In this document: positions 34,870 through 42,581 of the stretch, piece after piece
Layout: each line of letters opens with the position of its first letter
Position numbering within the stretch: the first letter of the stretch is position 1
Origin: Prosthecochloris sp.
Lineage (GTDB): Bacteria > Bacteroidota > Chlorobiia > Chlorobiales > Chlorobiaceae
Length of the DNA stretch: 64,000 nucleotides
Assembly: GCA_015482705.2 (NCBI GenBank)
Contig: JADMLA020000024.1
Location: forward strand, 31,078 to 95,077
Direction: 5' to 3'
Made by a program: the position numbers and the translations under genes
The notes under the pieces: generated by a model
What the model was told of the DNA's origin: nothing
The model's input: the letters and a program-made list of their open reading frames with translations, nothing else
Databases searched by the model: none

Positions 34870-35790
34870 TTGGCTATTCCAACATCGCGAACAAAAGCAC
34901 CGGCAGAAATCGGAATCGACAGAAAAAAATGTACAGGGTGTGGGCTCTGTGTATCTGTTTGCAAGGATTTCAGCATCGTAATGAAAGAGGGAAAGGTCGA
35001 GGTACATGATCATCCGCTGTTCGGGTGTATAGGCTGTGGGCACTGTATGGCAATATGCCCTTCAGGAGCAATCGAGGTATCAGGACGCGAGTTTTCACCT
35101 CACGATCTGTTTGAGCTTCCCGATCGGAAAGATGCTGCGACCTACGAACAGCTGCACATTCTTTTTCAGAGGAGAAGAAGCGTAAGGGAGTTCAGGGAAG
35201 CACCTGTTGACGGTGATTTGATAAAAAAGATTCTGGATACGGCAAGGACAGCTCCTATGGGGTTACCGCCTTCCGACGTGAATGTTCTTGTCCTGAACTC
35301 CAGAGAAAAAGTGAGATCGTTCGCAGAAGATTTTTGTTCTTATCTGGAAAGCATGAAGTGGATTGTGTCCGGATGGTTTTTATTGTTGATGCGTCCTTTC
35401 TGGAGCAAGGAAAGTCATGAAATGTTCAAGAAGTTTGTTAGACCGCTGCTTCATGCCTATACGGAAAACATACAAAAAGGGATCAATCTCGTAAGTTATG
35501 ACGCACCCATGGCGATGTACTTTTACGGGTCGCCCTATACAGATCCTGCCGATCCTATTATTGCGGCTACGTATGCCATGGCTGCTGCCGAGGCACTTGG
35601 ATTGAGTACCTGTATGATCGGCGGAATACATCCTTTCATTCAAAATGGAAGAAAAGCGAGGGAGTTCAGGGAGAAACAGGGAATAAGATCTGCAAGCAGA
35701 GAGGGCTTGTTCGTGCTGTTCGGGTATCCAAAAGTGAACTATACCAAGGGAATACGGAGAACGTTTGCATCGACAGAAGAGAAACAGTAG
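34870..35790 (+). CDS. Nitroreductase with N-terminal two-[4Fe-4S] ferredoxin domain
   Basis: A 306-residue fusion. The N-terminal ferredoxin has two CxxCxxCxxxC clusters (CTGCGLCVSVC and CIGCGHCMAIC, within residues 20-65). The FMN nitroreductase-like domain begins near RRRSVREFREAPV (about 102), with ARTAPMGLPPSDV and the late AAAEALGLSTCMIGG. Such proteins pass electrons from the clusters to flavin; the substrate is unknown. The start is TTG at 34870, preceded by a GGGAGAAG Shine-Dalgarno-like run; no upstream ATG in frame fits better. Confidence 0.88.
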   Translation: MAIPTSRTKAPAEIGIDRKKCTGCGLCVSVCKDFSIVMKEGKVEVHDHPLFGCIGCGHCMAICPSGAIEVSGREFSPHDLFELPDRKDAATYEQLHILFQRRRSVREFREAPVDGDLIKKILDTARTAPMGLPPSDVNVLVLNSREKVRSFAEDFCSYLESMKWIVSGWFLLLMRPFWSKESHEMFKKFVRPLLHAYTENIQKGINLVSYDAPMAMYFYGSPYTDPADPIIAATYAMAAAEALGLSTCMIGGIHPFIQNGRKAREFREKQGIRSASREGLFVLFGYPKVNYTKGIRRTFASTEEKQ

Positions 35791-35840
35791 CAAGCAACGC
35801 TGTACCCTGTCATGAATCCAAATTCATTTGCCCACCACTA

Positions 35841-36731
35841 TCACTCGGCAGGAGACAGGTTCAGCCGTCCGACAGCCTCCGTGACGTCTTCCGGCCATAT
35901 AAAGATCCGGTTGTAAGGCTTTACCTTGAAATATGATTGAGGATAATAAATTTCGCGTGTGGTCATATCCATGCAGAACCTGCTGATCCACGAGTATTTT
36001 TCCCTGTTGGACAGCCTTTTGCCATGGACTATTTTCCTGGTCACTTCATAGAGTTTGACGCACATCCGGAACTCGTACCCCGTCAGGGTAAGAGGGTCGG
36101 CCCATGCCCCTTTTTTTTGTTTTACCGCCTCTTTGCCGGTTTCCTGCAACAGCACCAGGTCGAAATGCTTCGGCAGGCTCGGGTAGATTGGTAACGTCGC
36201 GGCCCAGCCTTCGCTTACCATCAGCAGGTTGAAGGTCGCACGATCCTTCGCCGACATGCCGGCGCGCTCTTCTGCATTGTAACTCGGGGCCAGATAAACG
36301 AGCAATCTGCCGTATTGATCGAAAGGTTCGTCGGCCGCACGGAGGTAGACACTGCGTTTCCGACTGCTGTCGGGCTTGCTCAGCTTTTCCTCGATCAGGC
36401 TGCGGAAAACTTCAGTTGCTTTCTTTCCCTGTTGTTCCTGGAGGGTGCCAGCCTTTCCCGTGGATAGTTTAGAGTGCAGTAAGGCGGAGAGATCCTCGTT
36501 GATCGGCGCGAGGCCCTGTTTCATCCATTCCGCTAACTGAGCCAGATTCTCGTCCTGATTCGAGGGCTTTGCTCTGCCGGGGTAATGTACTTCAGGGGTG
36601 TCGATGCTCAACATGCGAATTGACATCGAGACATACGGTGTATCGCCGTCAGTCGCTCTCAGGTATTGTTTTTTGCCGAGAGAGTCCAGCTCGAAGCCTT
36701 TGGGGTCCCAGAATATTCCAACCTTTTGCAT
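35841..36731 (-). CDS. Staphylococcal-nuclease-like (SNase) domain protein
   Basis: A 296-residue protein with thermonuclease motifs: DGDT near 30, IRMLSIDTPE (catalytic Arg and the DTPE acidic set) near 45, and DQYGRLLVYL (second catalytic Arg region). About 80 residues of predicted helix lie between the second and third motifs, and a C-terminal extension follows the fold, so it is twice the usual SNase size. No signal peptide is seen. GGGAGAG just upstream of 36731 fixes the start; the frame is open to 36758. It probably cleaves nucleic acid, with unknown biological role. Confidence 0.75.
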   Translation of the reverse strand: MQKVGIFWDPKGFELDSLGKKQYLRATDGDTPYVSMSIRMLSIDTPEVHYPGRAKPSNQDENLAQLAEWMKQGLAPINEDLSALLHSKLSTGKAGTLQEQQGKKATEVFRSLIEEKLSKPDSSRKRSVYLRAADEPFDQYGRLLVYLAPSYNAEERAGMSAKDRATFNLLMVSEGWAATLPIYPSLPKHFDLVLLQETGKEAVKQKKGAWADPLTLTGYEFRMCVKLYEVTRKIVHGKRLSNREKYSWISRFCMDMTTREIYYPQSYFKVKPYNRIFIWPEDVTEAVGRLNLSPAE

Positions 36732-36819
36732 GCTCACTCTCCCTGCTGTTTTGTACACCGGTTAATGAAGCACACTTCACTCGATTATCTTTAAAATACC
36801 GAATACTTCACTATTGTCA

Positions 36820-37023
36820 ATGATTTCGCGAGTAAGCGATACGCTCAAAGCGTACGACATCTTATTATTTGATGCGGTTGAGGAATCGGAAATCCTCGGC
36901 CCTCATTCGAGCACAGACGTTATTAACGCTTTTTCAGCAGCCCCGCTCGAAGAGCGGATTGTTTTGCAATCCGGCGGTGCAGTGAAAATCGACAAACTCT
37001 ACCGTGAAAGTTGTGGCTTCTAA
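36820..37023 (+). CDS. Hypothetical small protein
   Basis: A 67-residue frame starting with ATG at 36820 (a TTG lies 6 nt earlier). The sequence is acidic and soluble (ILLFDAVEESEILGPHSS, then VLQSGGAVKIDKLY) with no recognised motif. No clear ribosome binding site is seen. Its stop lies inside an inverted repeat with perfect 8-bp arms CGTGAAAG/CTTTCACG at 37003-37010 and 37025-37032, which may act as a transcript end. It could be a real small gene or the 5' part of a decayed one. Confidence 0.3.
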   Translation: MISRVSDTLKAYDILLFDAVEESEILGPHSSTDVINAFSAAPLEERIVLQSGGAVKIDKLYRESCGF

Positions 37024-37151
37024 ACTTTCACGCTTTCAAAGCCGTAGTCATCGTGATATCTTACCGGATGAGAAAGTATTCATGTAAGGGAACTACAGAT
37101 CAATAATAAGTACAACCCGTCTTCGTCGGTATAAGCAACCAACTCTAAAGA

Positions 37152-37179
37152 AAAAAAGCCCGGCTCATCACCGGACTTT
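37152..37179 (-). terminator. Rho-independent terminator of the small lipoprotein gene
   Basis: On the minus strand a 9-bp stem AAAGTCCGG/CCGGGCTTT (one U-G pair) with a TGATGAG loop is followed by a run of seven Ts. It lies about 15 nt past the stop of the lipoprotein gene at 37194. Confidence 0.75.
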
Positions 37180-37193
37180 CCGTTTCTCAAGAC

Positions 37194-37676
37194 TTATAAT
37201 CCCCACCAGGGTTCTTTTCCTTCCTCTTTCCATACTGTGGCTTTTTCAATTACCTTCTTGGCCTTTTCCTTTGTTTCGTCATCATACTGCTCATATTCTT
37301 CGCTGTACTCTGAAAGTCGAAGAGAAACGAACCAACGATCGTTCATTTTCCGCATCCATATCGTGGACCTGTAAATATCACCTCCGAGAGAGTAACGGAA
37401 AAGCACAACGCCTTTATCAGCAACAGTAAGAGAATCAGCAACCTCAAGTGTGTGAATAATTTCAGGTCGATGCTTCCGGAAAAACTCGTATTTGTCATAA
37501 AGAGTGTTAGCCGGAGCTACTGGTATCCAAACTTTTTTCAGGTAACCAATGGCAAGATCCTTCATATACCTATTATCCACAGATTTCAAAGGACTCTCAG
37601 TCTGTACAGGATTCTTCTGTTCGCAGCCAATGAAAAACAGCGCGGTAAGAACAATAAAAAACAATGATTTACTCAT
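37194..37676 (-). CDS. Hypothetical lipoprotein
   Basis: A 160-residue protein with a short lipoprotein signal (MSKSLFFIVLTALFFIGC; lipobox FIGC, Cys18). The mature part is charged, with a central strand-rich region (VVLFRYSLGGDIYRSTIWMRKMNDRWFV) and an acidic/lysine-rich C-terminal helix ending WWGL. The pattern is like periplasmic lipoproteins with a DUF4878/NTF2-like fold, but this is only an impression. The start at 37676 follows a GGGGGA run; the frame is open to 37724. A terminator follows. Confidence 0.7.
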   Translation of the reverse strand: MSKSLFFIVLTALFFIGCEQKNPVQTESPLKSVDNRYMKDLAIGYLKKVWIPVAPANTLYDKYEFFRKHRPEIIHTLEVADSLTVADKGVVLFRYSLGGDIYRSTIWMRKMNDRWFVSLRLSEYSEEYEQYDDETKEKAKKVIEKATVWKEEGKEPWWGL

Positions 37677-37724
37677 GATCCCCCATTGATGAATGTTGAT
37701 GAATACGCCAAAAATAACGCTCAT

Positions 37725-38309
37725 CGCCTACAAAATCAAATGCCGGGAACGGCGGCTGCCAATCCTTTCTTCAAGACATCAAACAACTCATCCATTCCTG
37801 TGTCCAAAGAATAGGGGACGTTCGTAACTACTGTAACGTATTTGCGCAAAAGACAATTGAAAGATAACCGTACGCTGAGGATGATACACTTGTCGATCAC
37901 AAGTATCTATTCCTTTATTGAAGGCAAGAGTTCAGGAGATGCTTTATGTACCTATGATGGAACTGACGTTTTGTTTGTCCAAAGAATAGGGGACGTTCAT
38001 AACTACTGCAACGTATTTGCACAAAAGACAATTGGCGATAACCGTACGCTGAGGATGATACGCTTGTCGATCACAAGCATCTATTCCTTTATTGAAGGCA
38101 AGAGTTCAGGAGATGCTTTATGTCCCTATGATGGAACTGACGTTTTGTTTGTTGAAAGATGCCGGTGAGGCATGGCTTACATTTGAGTGTTGCGTAGAAA
38201 TGCGGTATCTTTCAGAAGGTCCTGTGAAAAATCTGTGCTTTTGTTGGGACTATAGGTACCAAATCATAAGTGGCACCAATGAATCGGCAACCAACAATCG
38301 AGAAAAACC
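37725..38309. other. Non-coding region dominated by a tandem repeat
   Basis: No convincing gene was found. The stretch is largely the two 175-bp direct repeat copies at 37801-38152. The remaining bases (37725-37800 and 38153-38309) show no motif beyond being the likely promoter region of the membrane protein gene at 38310. Confidence 0.5.
37801..38152. repeat. Two tandem copies of a ~175-bp repeat with a conserved stem-loop
   Basis: Copy 1 is 37801-37975 and copy 2 is 37976 to about 38152. They differ at roughly eight positions. Each starts TGTCCAAAGAATAGGGGACG and ends GACGTTTTGTTTG. Each holds a stem-loop: ACTTGT-CGATC-ACAAGT at 37888-37904 in copy 1 and GCTTGT-CGATC-ACAAGC at 38062-38078 in copy 2, a compensatory A-T to G-C change. 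The AATAGGGGAC motif recalls ends of REP elements tied to TnpA_REP transposases, but no transposase is present here. Confidence 0.8.
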
Positions 38310-38666
38310 ATGGATGAAGCAATAGTACAAGAAAAGCCAACCACCGAGGGTACCGCAAAAATCGTCTACATACTCTATCTTGTAGGGCTCGTATTTGGTG
38401 TTACAGCGATAATCGGTGTTGTCATGGCGTATATCAATAAAGACGATGCTCCGGACTGGTTGAAAAGTCACTACGAATTCCAGATCAGAACGTTCTGGAT
38501 AGGATGTCTTTACCTGTTCGTAGGGATAATACTCTCTTTTGTTGTTATCGGAATACTGGTACTAATATTCTGGGTGGTCTGGTTAATTATTCGCTGCGTC
38601 AATGGCTTAAAGTTTCTCGACCAAAAAGAAGCACCTCCAAACCCGACCGGATGGATGTTCTCATAG
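38310..38666 (+). CDS. Small conserved membrane protein (COG3671/DUF4870-like)
   Basis: A 118-residue protein with three predicted membrane helices. The blocks AKIVYILYLVGLVFGVTAI, YINKDDAPDWLKSHYEFQIRTFW and IIRCVNGLKFLDQKEAPPNP are characteristic of this family, in which a cytosolic Trp-Leu-x-x-His-Tyr loop joins the first two helices. Function is unknown. The ATG at 38310 begins the conserved N-terminal helix region. No obvious operon partner is present. Confidence 0.8.
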   Translation: MDEAIVQEKPTTEGTAKIVYILYLVGLVFGVTAIIGVVMAYINKDDAPDWLKSHYEFQIRTFWIGCLYLFVGIILSFVVIGILVLIFWVVWLIIRCVNGLKFLDQKEAPPNPTGWMFS

Positions 38667-38744
38667 CAACTACATCGTTCTGCTTTATCGATTGTCCTTC
38701 ATTCTACCGGTGTAGCGTCTATTCCCTCAGTACACGTTCCTTAT

Positions 38745-38786
38745 AAACAACTCCGGATCGACGCTGGTGCCGTAGAGGTAGGGGCC
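38745..38786 (-). pseudogene. Displaced 3' fragment of an M23 peptidase gene (42-bp repeat copy)
   Basis: These 42 bases match 39431-39472, inside the 3' end of the M23 peptidase gene, with one mismatch. In the same minus-strand frame they encode YLYGTSVDPELF, but the frame then ends differently (IRNVY and stop rather than VESEY). No other peptidase sequence surrounds the fragment. The two copies are direct repeats bracketing the toxin-antitoxin pair at 38889-39342. Confidence 0.7.
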
Positions 38787-38888
38787 GTTGAGAATTGAAC
38801 AAACAGTGTATGTACTGCGTATCTTTTGAAAGATATTGATGATTTCTGTTACATTGATTATTAGAATTGGGAAACAAAGAGTTTAAAT

Positions 38889-39095
38889 ATGATATCAGTT
38901 AAAGACTTTAAACCTGATTATATAACTGATGCCAAAGGTCGAAAGCGAGCAGTGATTTTACCTCTTAAAGAATATGAAGAGCTGCTTGAAGACTTGAGTG
39001 ACCTTGCTATGGTCGCGGAGAGGCGTGATGAGCCTGTGATTGCTCATAAAAAAGTTATGGAAGAGCTAAAACGCGATGGGTGTCTACCAGATTGA
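38889..39095 (+). CDS. RelB/Phd-type antitoxin
   Basis: A 68-residue protein with the Phd/YefM/RelB-like N-terminal pattern (ISVKDFKPDYITDAKGRKRAVILPLKEYEELLEDL): a small DNA-binding strand-helix unit, then a charged C-terminal tail that would wrap the toxin. It overlaps the toxin gene by 20 nt, the usual order and coupling of such modules. It is expected to repress its own operon together with the toxin. Confidence 0.85.
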   Translation: MISVKDFKPDYITDAKGRKRAVILPLKEYEELLEDLSDLAMVAERRDEPVIAHKKVMEELKRDGCLPD

Positions 39096-39342
39096 GTGGA
39101 AGTCGTCAGCATTGAAAGAGTTAAAACGGATCGATAAAGCAGTGGTTCCTCGAATTGTCGATACCGTTCAGTCGTTGGCATCCAACCCTCGCCCTTCGGG
39201 AGTACGTAAAATTAAAGGGGCAAGCCGGTTATTCCGGGTGCGAGTTGCCAATTACAGGATAGTCTACGAGGTGGTAGACGAGAAGTTGCTTATACACATT
39301 GTCCGGGTTCGTCATCGAAAAGATGTCTATTTAGACAAGTGA
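39076..39342 (+). CDS. RelE/ParE-family toxin
   Basis: An 88-residue protein with the RelE fold pattern: YQIEWKSSALKELKRIDKAV at the start, GVRKIKGASRLFRVRVANYRIVYEV in the middle and HIVRVRHRKDVY at the end. The basic residues, the YRIVYE block and the C-terminal RHRKDVY match RelE mRNA interferases, which cut mRNA on the ribosome. A ParE-like gyrase toxin is less likely given the C-terminal Arg/His/Tyr set. It is paired with the preceding antitoxin. Confidence 0.9.
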   Translation: MGVYQIEWKSSALKELKRIDKAVVPRIVDTVQSLASNPRPSGVRKIKGASRLFRVRVANYRIVYEVVDEKLLIHIVRVRHRKDVYLDK

Positions 39343-39412
39343 TACTATGGCTTCTACTGTCATTGAAATTCTGCAAACATAAAAAGCCATTGAGTCGTTC
39401 TGGTTACCCCAC

Positions 39413-40267
39413 CTAATATTCACTTTCCACAAACAACTCCGGATCGACGCTGGTGCCGTAGAGGTAGGTGCCCCAGTGGAGGTGGGGGCCGGTGGAGATA
39501 CCGGTGCTGCCGACGGTGCCTATGGTTTCGCCTTTGTTCACGACATCTCCTTCCTTGACGCTGATCGAATGCAGATGCAGGTAAATCGACGTCAGGCCCT
39601 GGCCGTGGTCGATGATGACGGTGTTACCGTGTACATGGAAGCGGTTTGACTCATAGCCGGTGAGCATGACTTTTCCCGGCGCAGGACTTTTCACCGGAGT
39701 GCCTCGGGGAACGGCGATATCGATGCCTTTATGGTAGCTCGATACAGGTGCGCCATTGTAGGAGCGTTTCACGCCGAAAGGGCTTGATTTTCTGCCGCTG
39801 CAGGGATAACTGAAGCGTTCCGACCAGAGCTTTTTGCTGCTCAGTGTTCGGAGCCCCTGTTTCACCTGCTCTTTTTCCTCCTTGGTCGCTTTCAGGCTGT
39901 TGGTTTTTCTGTCGAGCCATATTTTCTGAACAGGCCGGTTGTTTGATACAACCGTGACGGGAATTTTTTCTTTCCAGTCATCGGCCTTTGCAAGTATGGC
40001 GTAGCTGCCGGGTTTCGACAGGTTCTCGACCGGTACGAGTGCCCGGTAACTGCCGTCTTTCTGCCGGAACATGGTAAAATGTTCACCATTGAACCAGAGG
40101 TCTGGAATGAAACGGGTTCCCGATACCGTTGCGGTAAAAAATTCACCCTGTTTTTTGGAGACGGTATCCAGGGTGAGGCTTGGTTTTGTATCGGCGACGG
40201 CTTCTGACAATACGCCTGTTAAAAGACAGAAAAGCAGGATTGAAAAGCGTTTCAGCATCTCTTTCAT
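39413..40267 (-). CDS. M23-family peptidoglycan endopeptidase
   Basis: A 284-residue exported protein with a signal peptide (hydrophobic FSILLFCLLTGVLSE, cleavage near 25). An N-terminal beta domain (30-130) resembles an Ig-like lead-in. The LytM domain has YHKGIDIAVPRGTPV (first His and Asp ligands), IDHGQGLTSIYLHLH and GPHLHWG (HxH). Zinc-dependent cleavage of peptide cross-links in murein is expected. Its 3' end is partly duplicated at 38745-38786. It lies 6 nt after the metallophosphoesterase gene, so the two may be co-transcribed. Confidence 0.9.
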   Translation of the reverse strand: MKEMLKRFSILLFCLLTGVLSEAVADTKPSLTLDTVSKKQGEFFTATVSGTRFIPDLWFNGEHFTMFRQKDGSYRALVPVENLSKPGSYAILAKADDWKEKIPVTVVSNNRPVQKIWLDRKTNSLKATKEEKEQVKQGLRTLSSKKLWSERFSYPCSGRKSSPFGVKRSYNGAPVSSYHKGIDIAVPRGTPVKSPAPGKVMLTGYESNRFHVHGNTVIIDHGQGLTSIYLHLHSISVKEGDVVNKGETIGTVGSTGISTGPHLHWGTYLYGTSVDPELFVESEY

Positions 40268-40273
40268 GGATGG

Positions 40274-41092
40274 TCAGTCTATCTTCAGCGTATGCAGTTT
40301 GTCGAGGTTCTGGTCGTATACCGTCATCGATGCGTTACCGAGCTCGATCATTCCGCAGGAATAGTGGGGCGGTTCGTTGCGTTTGAGGAACGGCGCCATG
40401 GTCATGAAGTGAATACCGTAACGCTTGAAATACGCACTGCGGTGCAGGTGACCGGTGAAACAGGCGGTGATGTTCTCGTAGCGTCTCAGTACATCCGTTA
40501 CTTCGTCGTGGTTCCACAAGAGGCCGTGCGGTTCGTCGGAGGTTTCTTTGAGTAAGGGGAAATGGCAGAAAAGGATAACCTGTTCTCCCGATTCACGTGT
40601 TTCGTCAAGCTGTCGTTCGAGCCAATGAATCTGTTCTTCTCCGACGGCTCCGCTGTAAAGGTTTGCCCAGGGATCATGGTTCAGGAGATTTTTTCTGGCT
40701 TTATCGGAAGTTCTTTCAGGTCTGGATTCCGGATTGATATCCATACCGTGCAGTACGATAAAGCGTATGCCGTTTATGCTGAAGGTGTAGTACGGTGCAT
40801 CGAGTCCGGTTTCTTCGAGGTAGCGGTCCAACGGAGCGCCGAGGCAGTGGTTGCCGGCAACATGGTACAATGGTCCGGGGTATTCGCGGAGAACAGCGGT
40901 TGCTCCCACGAGGTTTTCCACTGCTTCAGGTCCTTTACCGTCAATCAGGTCACCGAGTTGTACGACAAACGCCACCCGGTTTTCTCGCCAGAAATCAAAG
41001 CAGGTGTGCAGGTCGTTTTTTTCCTCGATGCGGTCACCGTTACCATAATGAATGTCGGTGATGACGCCGAACTTGAGGGAGCTTTCTGCCAT
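40274..41092 (-). CDS. Calcineurin-like metallophosphoesterase
   Basis: A 272-residue protein with all metallophosphoesterase motifs in order: DIHYG (near 12), GDLIDG (near 47), GNHC (near 80), HFPL (near 185) and GHLHRS (near 220). The set resembles Mn-dependent ADP-ribose/CDP-alcohol diphosphatases and related phosphodiesterases. No signal peptide is seen. The ATG at 41092 is preferred over an in-frame GTG at 41125 because the conserved fold begins directly after it. The exact substrate is unknown. Confidence 0.88.
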   Translation of the reverse strand: MAESSLKFGVITDIHYGNGDRIEEKNDLHTCFDFWRENRVAFVVQLGDLIDGKGPEAVENLVGATAVLREYPGPLYHVAGNHCLGAPLDRYLEETGLDAPYYTFSINGIRFIVLHGMDINPESRPERTSDKARKNLLNHDPWANLYSGAVGEEQIHWLERQLDETRESGEQVILFCHFPLLKETSDEPHGLLWNHDEVTDVLRRYENITACFTGHLHRSAYFKRYGIHFMTMAPFLKRNEPPHYSCGMIELGNASMTVYDQNLDKLHTLKID

Positions 41093-41206
41093 TGTTTTTC
41101 GGTGATTCAAGAGATGCCATGGCACCCCTATGTATTGTTATGAGCGGAACCTCTCTATCTGCTCAACGAAGCAATTGAACCGTGCAATAAATACATTGGG
41201 GGCCAA

Positions 41207-42302
41207 TCAGTTGGTGAATTCCGACAAATACTTTTCCATGAAATCGTCTATATCGCCGTCAAGGACGGTTTCTATGTCGTGCCGCTCATGGTTCGTTCTG
41301 TGGTCCTTGATTCTGCGGTCGTCCATGACGTAGCTGCGGATCTGGCTGCCCCACTCGATTTTCTTTTTCTTGCCTTCAACTTCCTGCTTGCGTGCTTCTT
41401 CTTCCTCACGCTGTTTCTGATAGAGCTGAGCTCGCAGCATTTTCATTGCACGTTCCCGGTTCTGAAACTGTGAACGTTCCTGCTGGCAGGATACGACGAT
41501 ACCGGAAGGCATATGCTTGATACGTACGGCAGTTTCAACCTTGTTGACGTTCTGTCCACCTTTGCCACCACTTCGGAAGGTGGATAGTTCCAGATCTTCC
41601 TTGCGGATGTCGATCTCGGCATCCGGTGGTGCTTCCGGATAGGTAAAAACACTGGCGAACGAGGTGTGGCGGCGGGCGTTCGAGTCGAATGGCGATACTC
41701 TCACCAGACGATGTACGCCGTTTTCTGCTTTCAGATACCCGTAGGCGTATGGGCCCAGTATCTCGAGCGTGGCGGTTTTTATGCCTGCCCCTTCCCCTTC
41801 CTGATAATCATCCGTATAGACCTTGAACCCTTTTCGTTCCGCCCATCGCATGTACATCCGGTAGAGCATTTCTGCCCAGTCCTGGGCTTCGGTGCCGCCA
41901 GCGCCTGCATGTATGGTGATCAGGGCGTTACCGGGATCATCCTTGCCTGAAAGCATGTTTCTGAACTCGATAGCCGTGATTTCCTGCTCGATTGCACCGA
42001 TGCGGGGATCAATCCCTTCAGCGAGAGATTCGTCACCCAGTTCTTCTGCAATCTCCAGCTCTTCTTTCAGCTCTGTGCTTTCCTTTTCGAGTTTTTGAAA
42101 CCCTTCGGTCCAGATCTTGTGTTCACTGATCTCAGCAAGAATCTTCTGGGCTTCCTGCTGGTTGTCCCAGAAATTTTCTTCTGCGGTGATCTGTTCGAGT
42201 TCTCCTATTTTTTTCAGTCGTTCATCGACGTCAAAGATACCCCCGTAACTGCTCGATGCGATGATGTATTTCGTGCAGTCGTTCTTTTTCCGGTTCAAAC
42301 AT
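41207..42302 (-). CDS. prfB: Peptide chain release factor 2, expressed by programmed +1 frameshift
   Basis: Two overlapping minus-strand frames make one gene. The first part runs from ATG at 42302 (GGAG Shine-Dalgarno 8 nt upstream) to an in-frame TGA at 42231-42233 after LRGYL. A +1 shift at CTT skips base 42233 and continues DVDERLKKIG to 41207. The product has the RF2 recognition motif SPF (in VSPFDSNARR) and GGQ (SGGKGGQNVNK) for UGA/UAA-dependent peptide release. Total length is about 365 residues, normal for RF2. Annotating only the longer frame (42298 start) would give a false N-terminus. Confidence 0.95.
42230..42245 (-). promoter_or_regulatory. RF2 programmed frameshift site
   Basis: The minus strand reads CGGGGGTATCTTTGAC: a Shine-Dalgarno-like GGGGG (42240-42244) three nt before the slippery CTT-T, followed by UGA-C. 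From position 2 it is identical to the E. coli prfB site. Low RF2 slows UGA reading and favours the +1 shift, giving autoregulation. Confidence 0.93.
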
Positions 42303-42581
42303 ATTGTTTCTCCTGTTTATAGGTGCCGCTGCCAGTAGTGTTGGAAGCCTTGCCAGAGCGCTCTTACCATGAAACAAAGGCGCACTTGTGCTATTTTTGC
42401 CCTTTATTATCAAGCTCCTGCGAGCTTTTGCAAAGAGCAGAGAGCGGACTATACGTATTGTGGTTCGACTGGCAGGCTTACAGCCTGATCTTTCAATCCT
42501 AAAAAATCATTTTTTTCACATAATGCAAACGCAACTTTTCCCTATTTTGCATCAGTTTACAACAGATATACCCATTTTCCA

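Noticed and set aside
34755..35009. 84-codon plus-strand frame before the ferredoxin-nitroreductase
   Set aside because: It overlaps the two-cluster ferredoxin coding region in another frame; the ferredoxin cysteines clearly mark the real frame.
37842..38168. 108-codon plus-strand frame over the tandem repeat
   Set aside because: Its repeated peptide only reflects the DNA duplication; there is no ribosome binding site or family motif, and the covarying stem suggests non-coding function.
42231..42413. Separate 60-codon gene upstream of prfB
   Set aside because: Its last 23 codons are the RF2 N-terminus joined by the programmed frameshift; the part before 42302 has no support.
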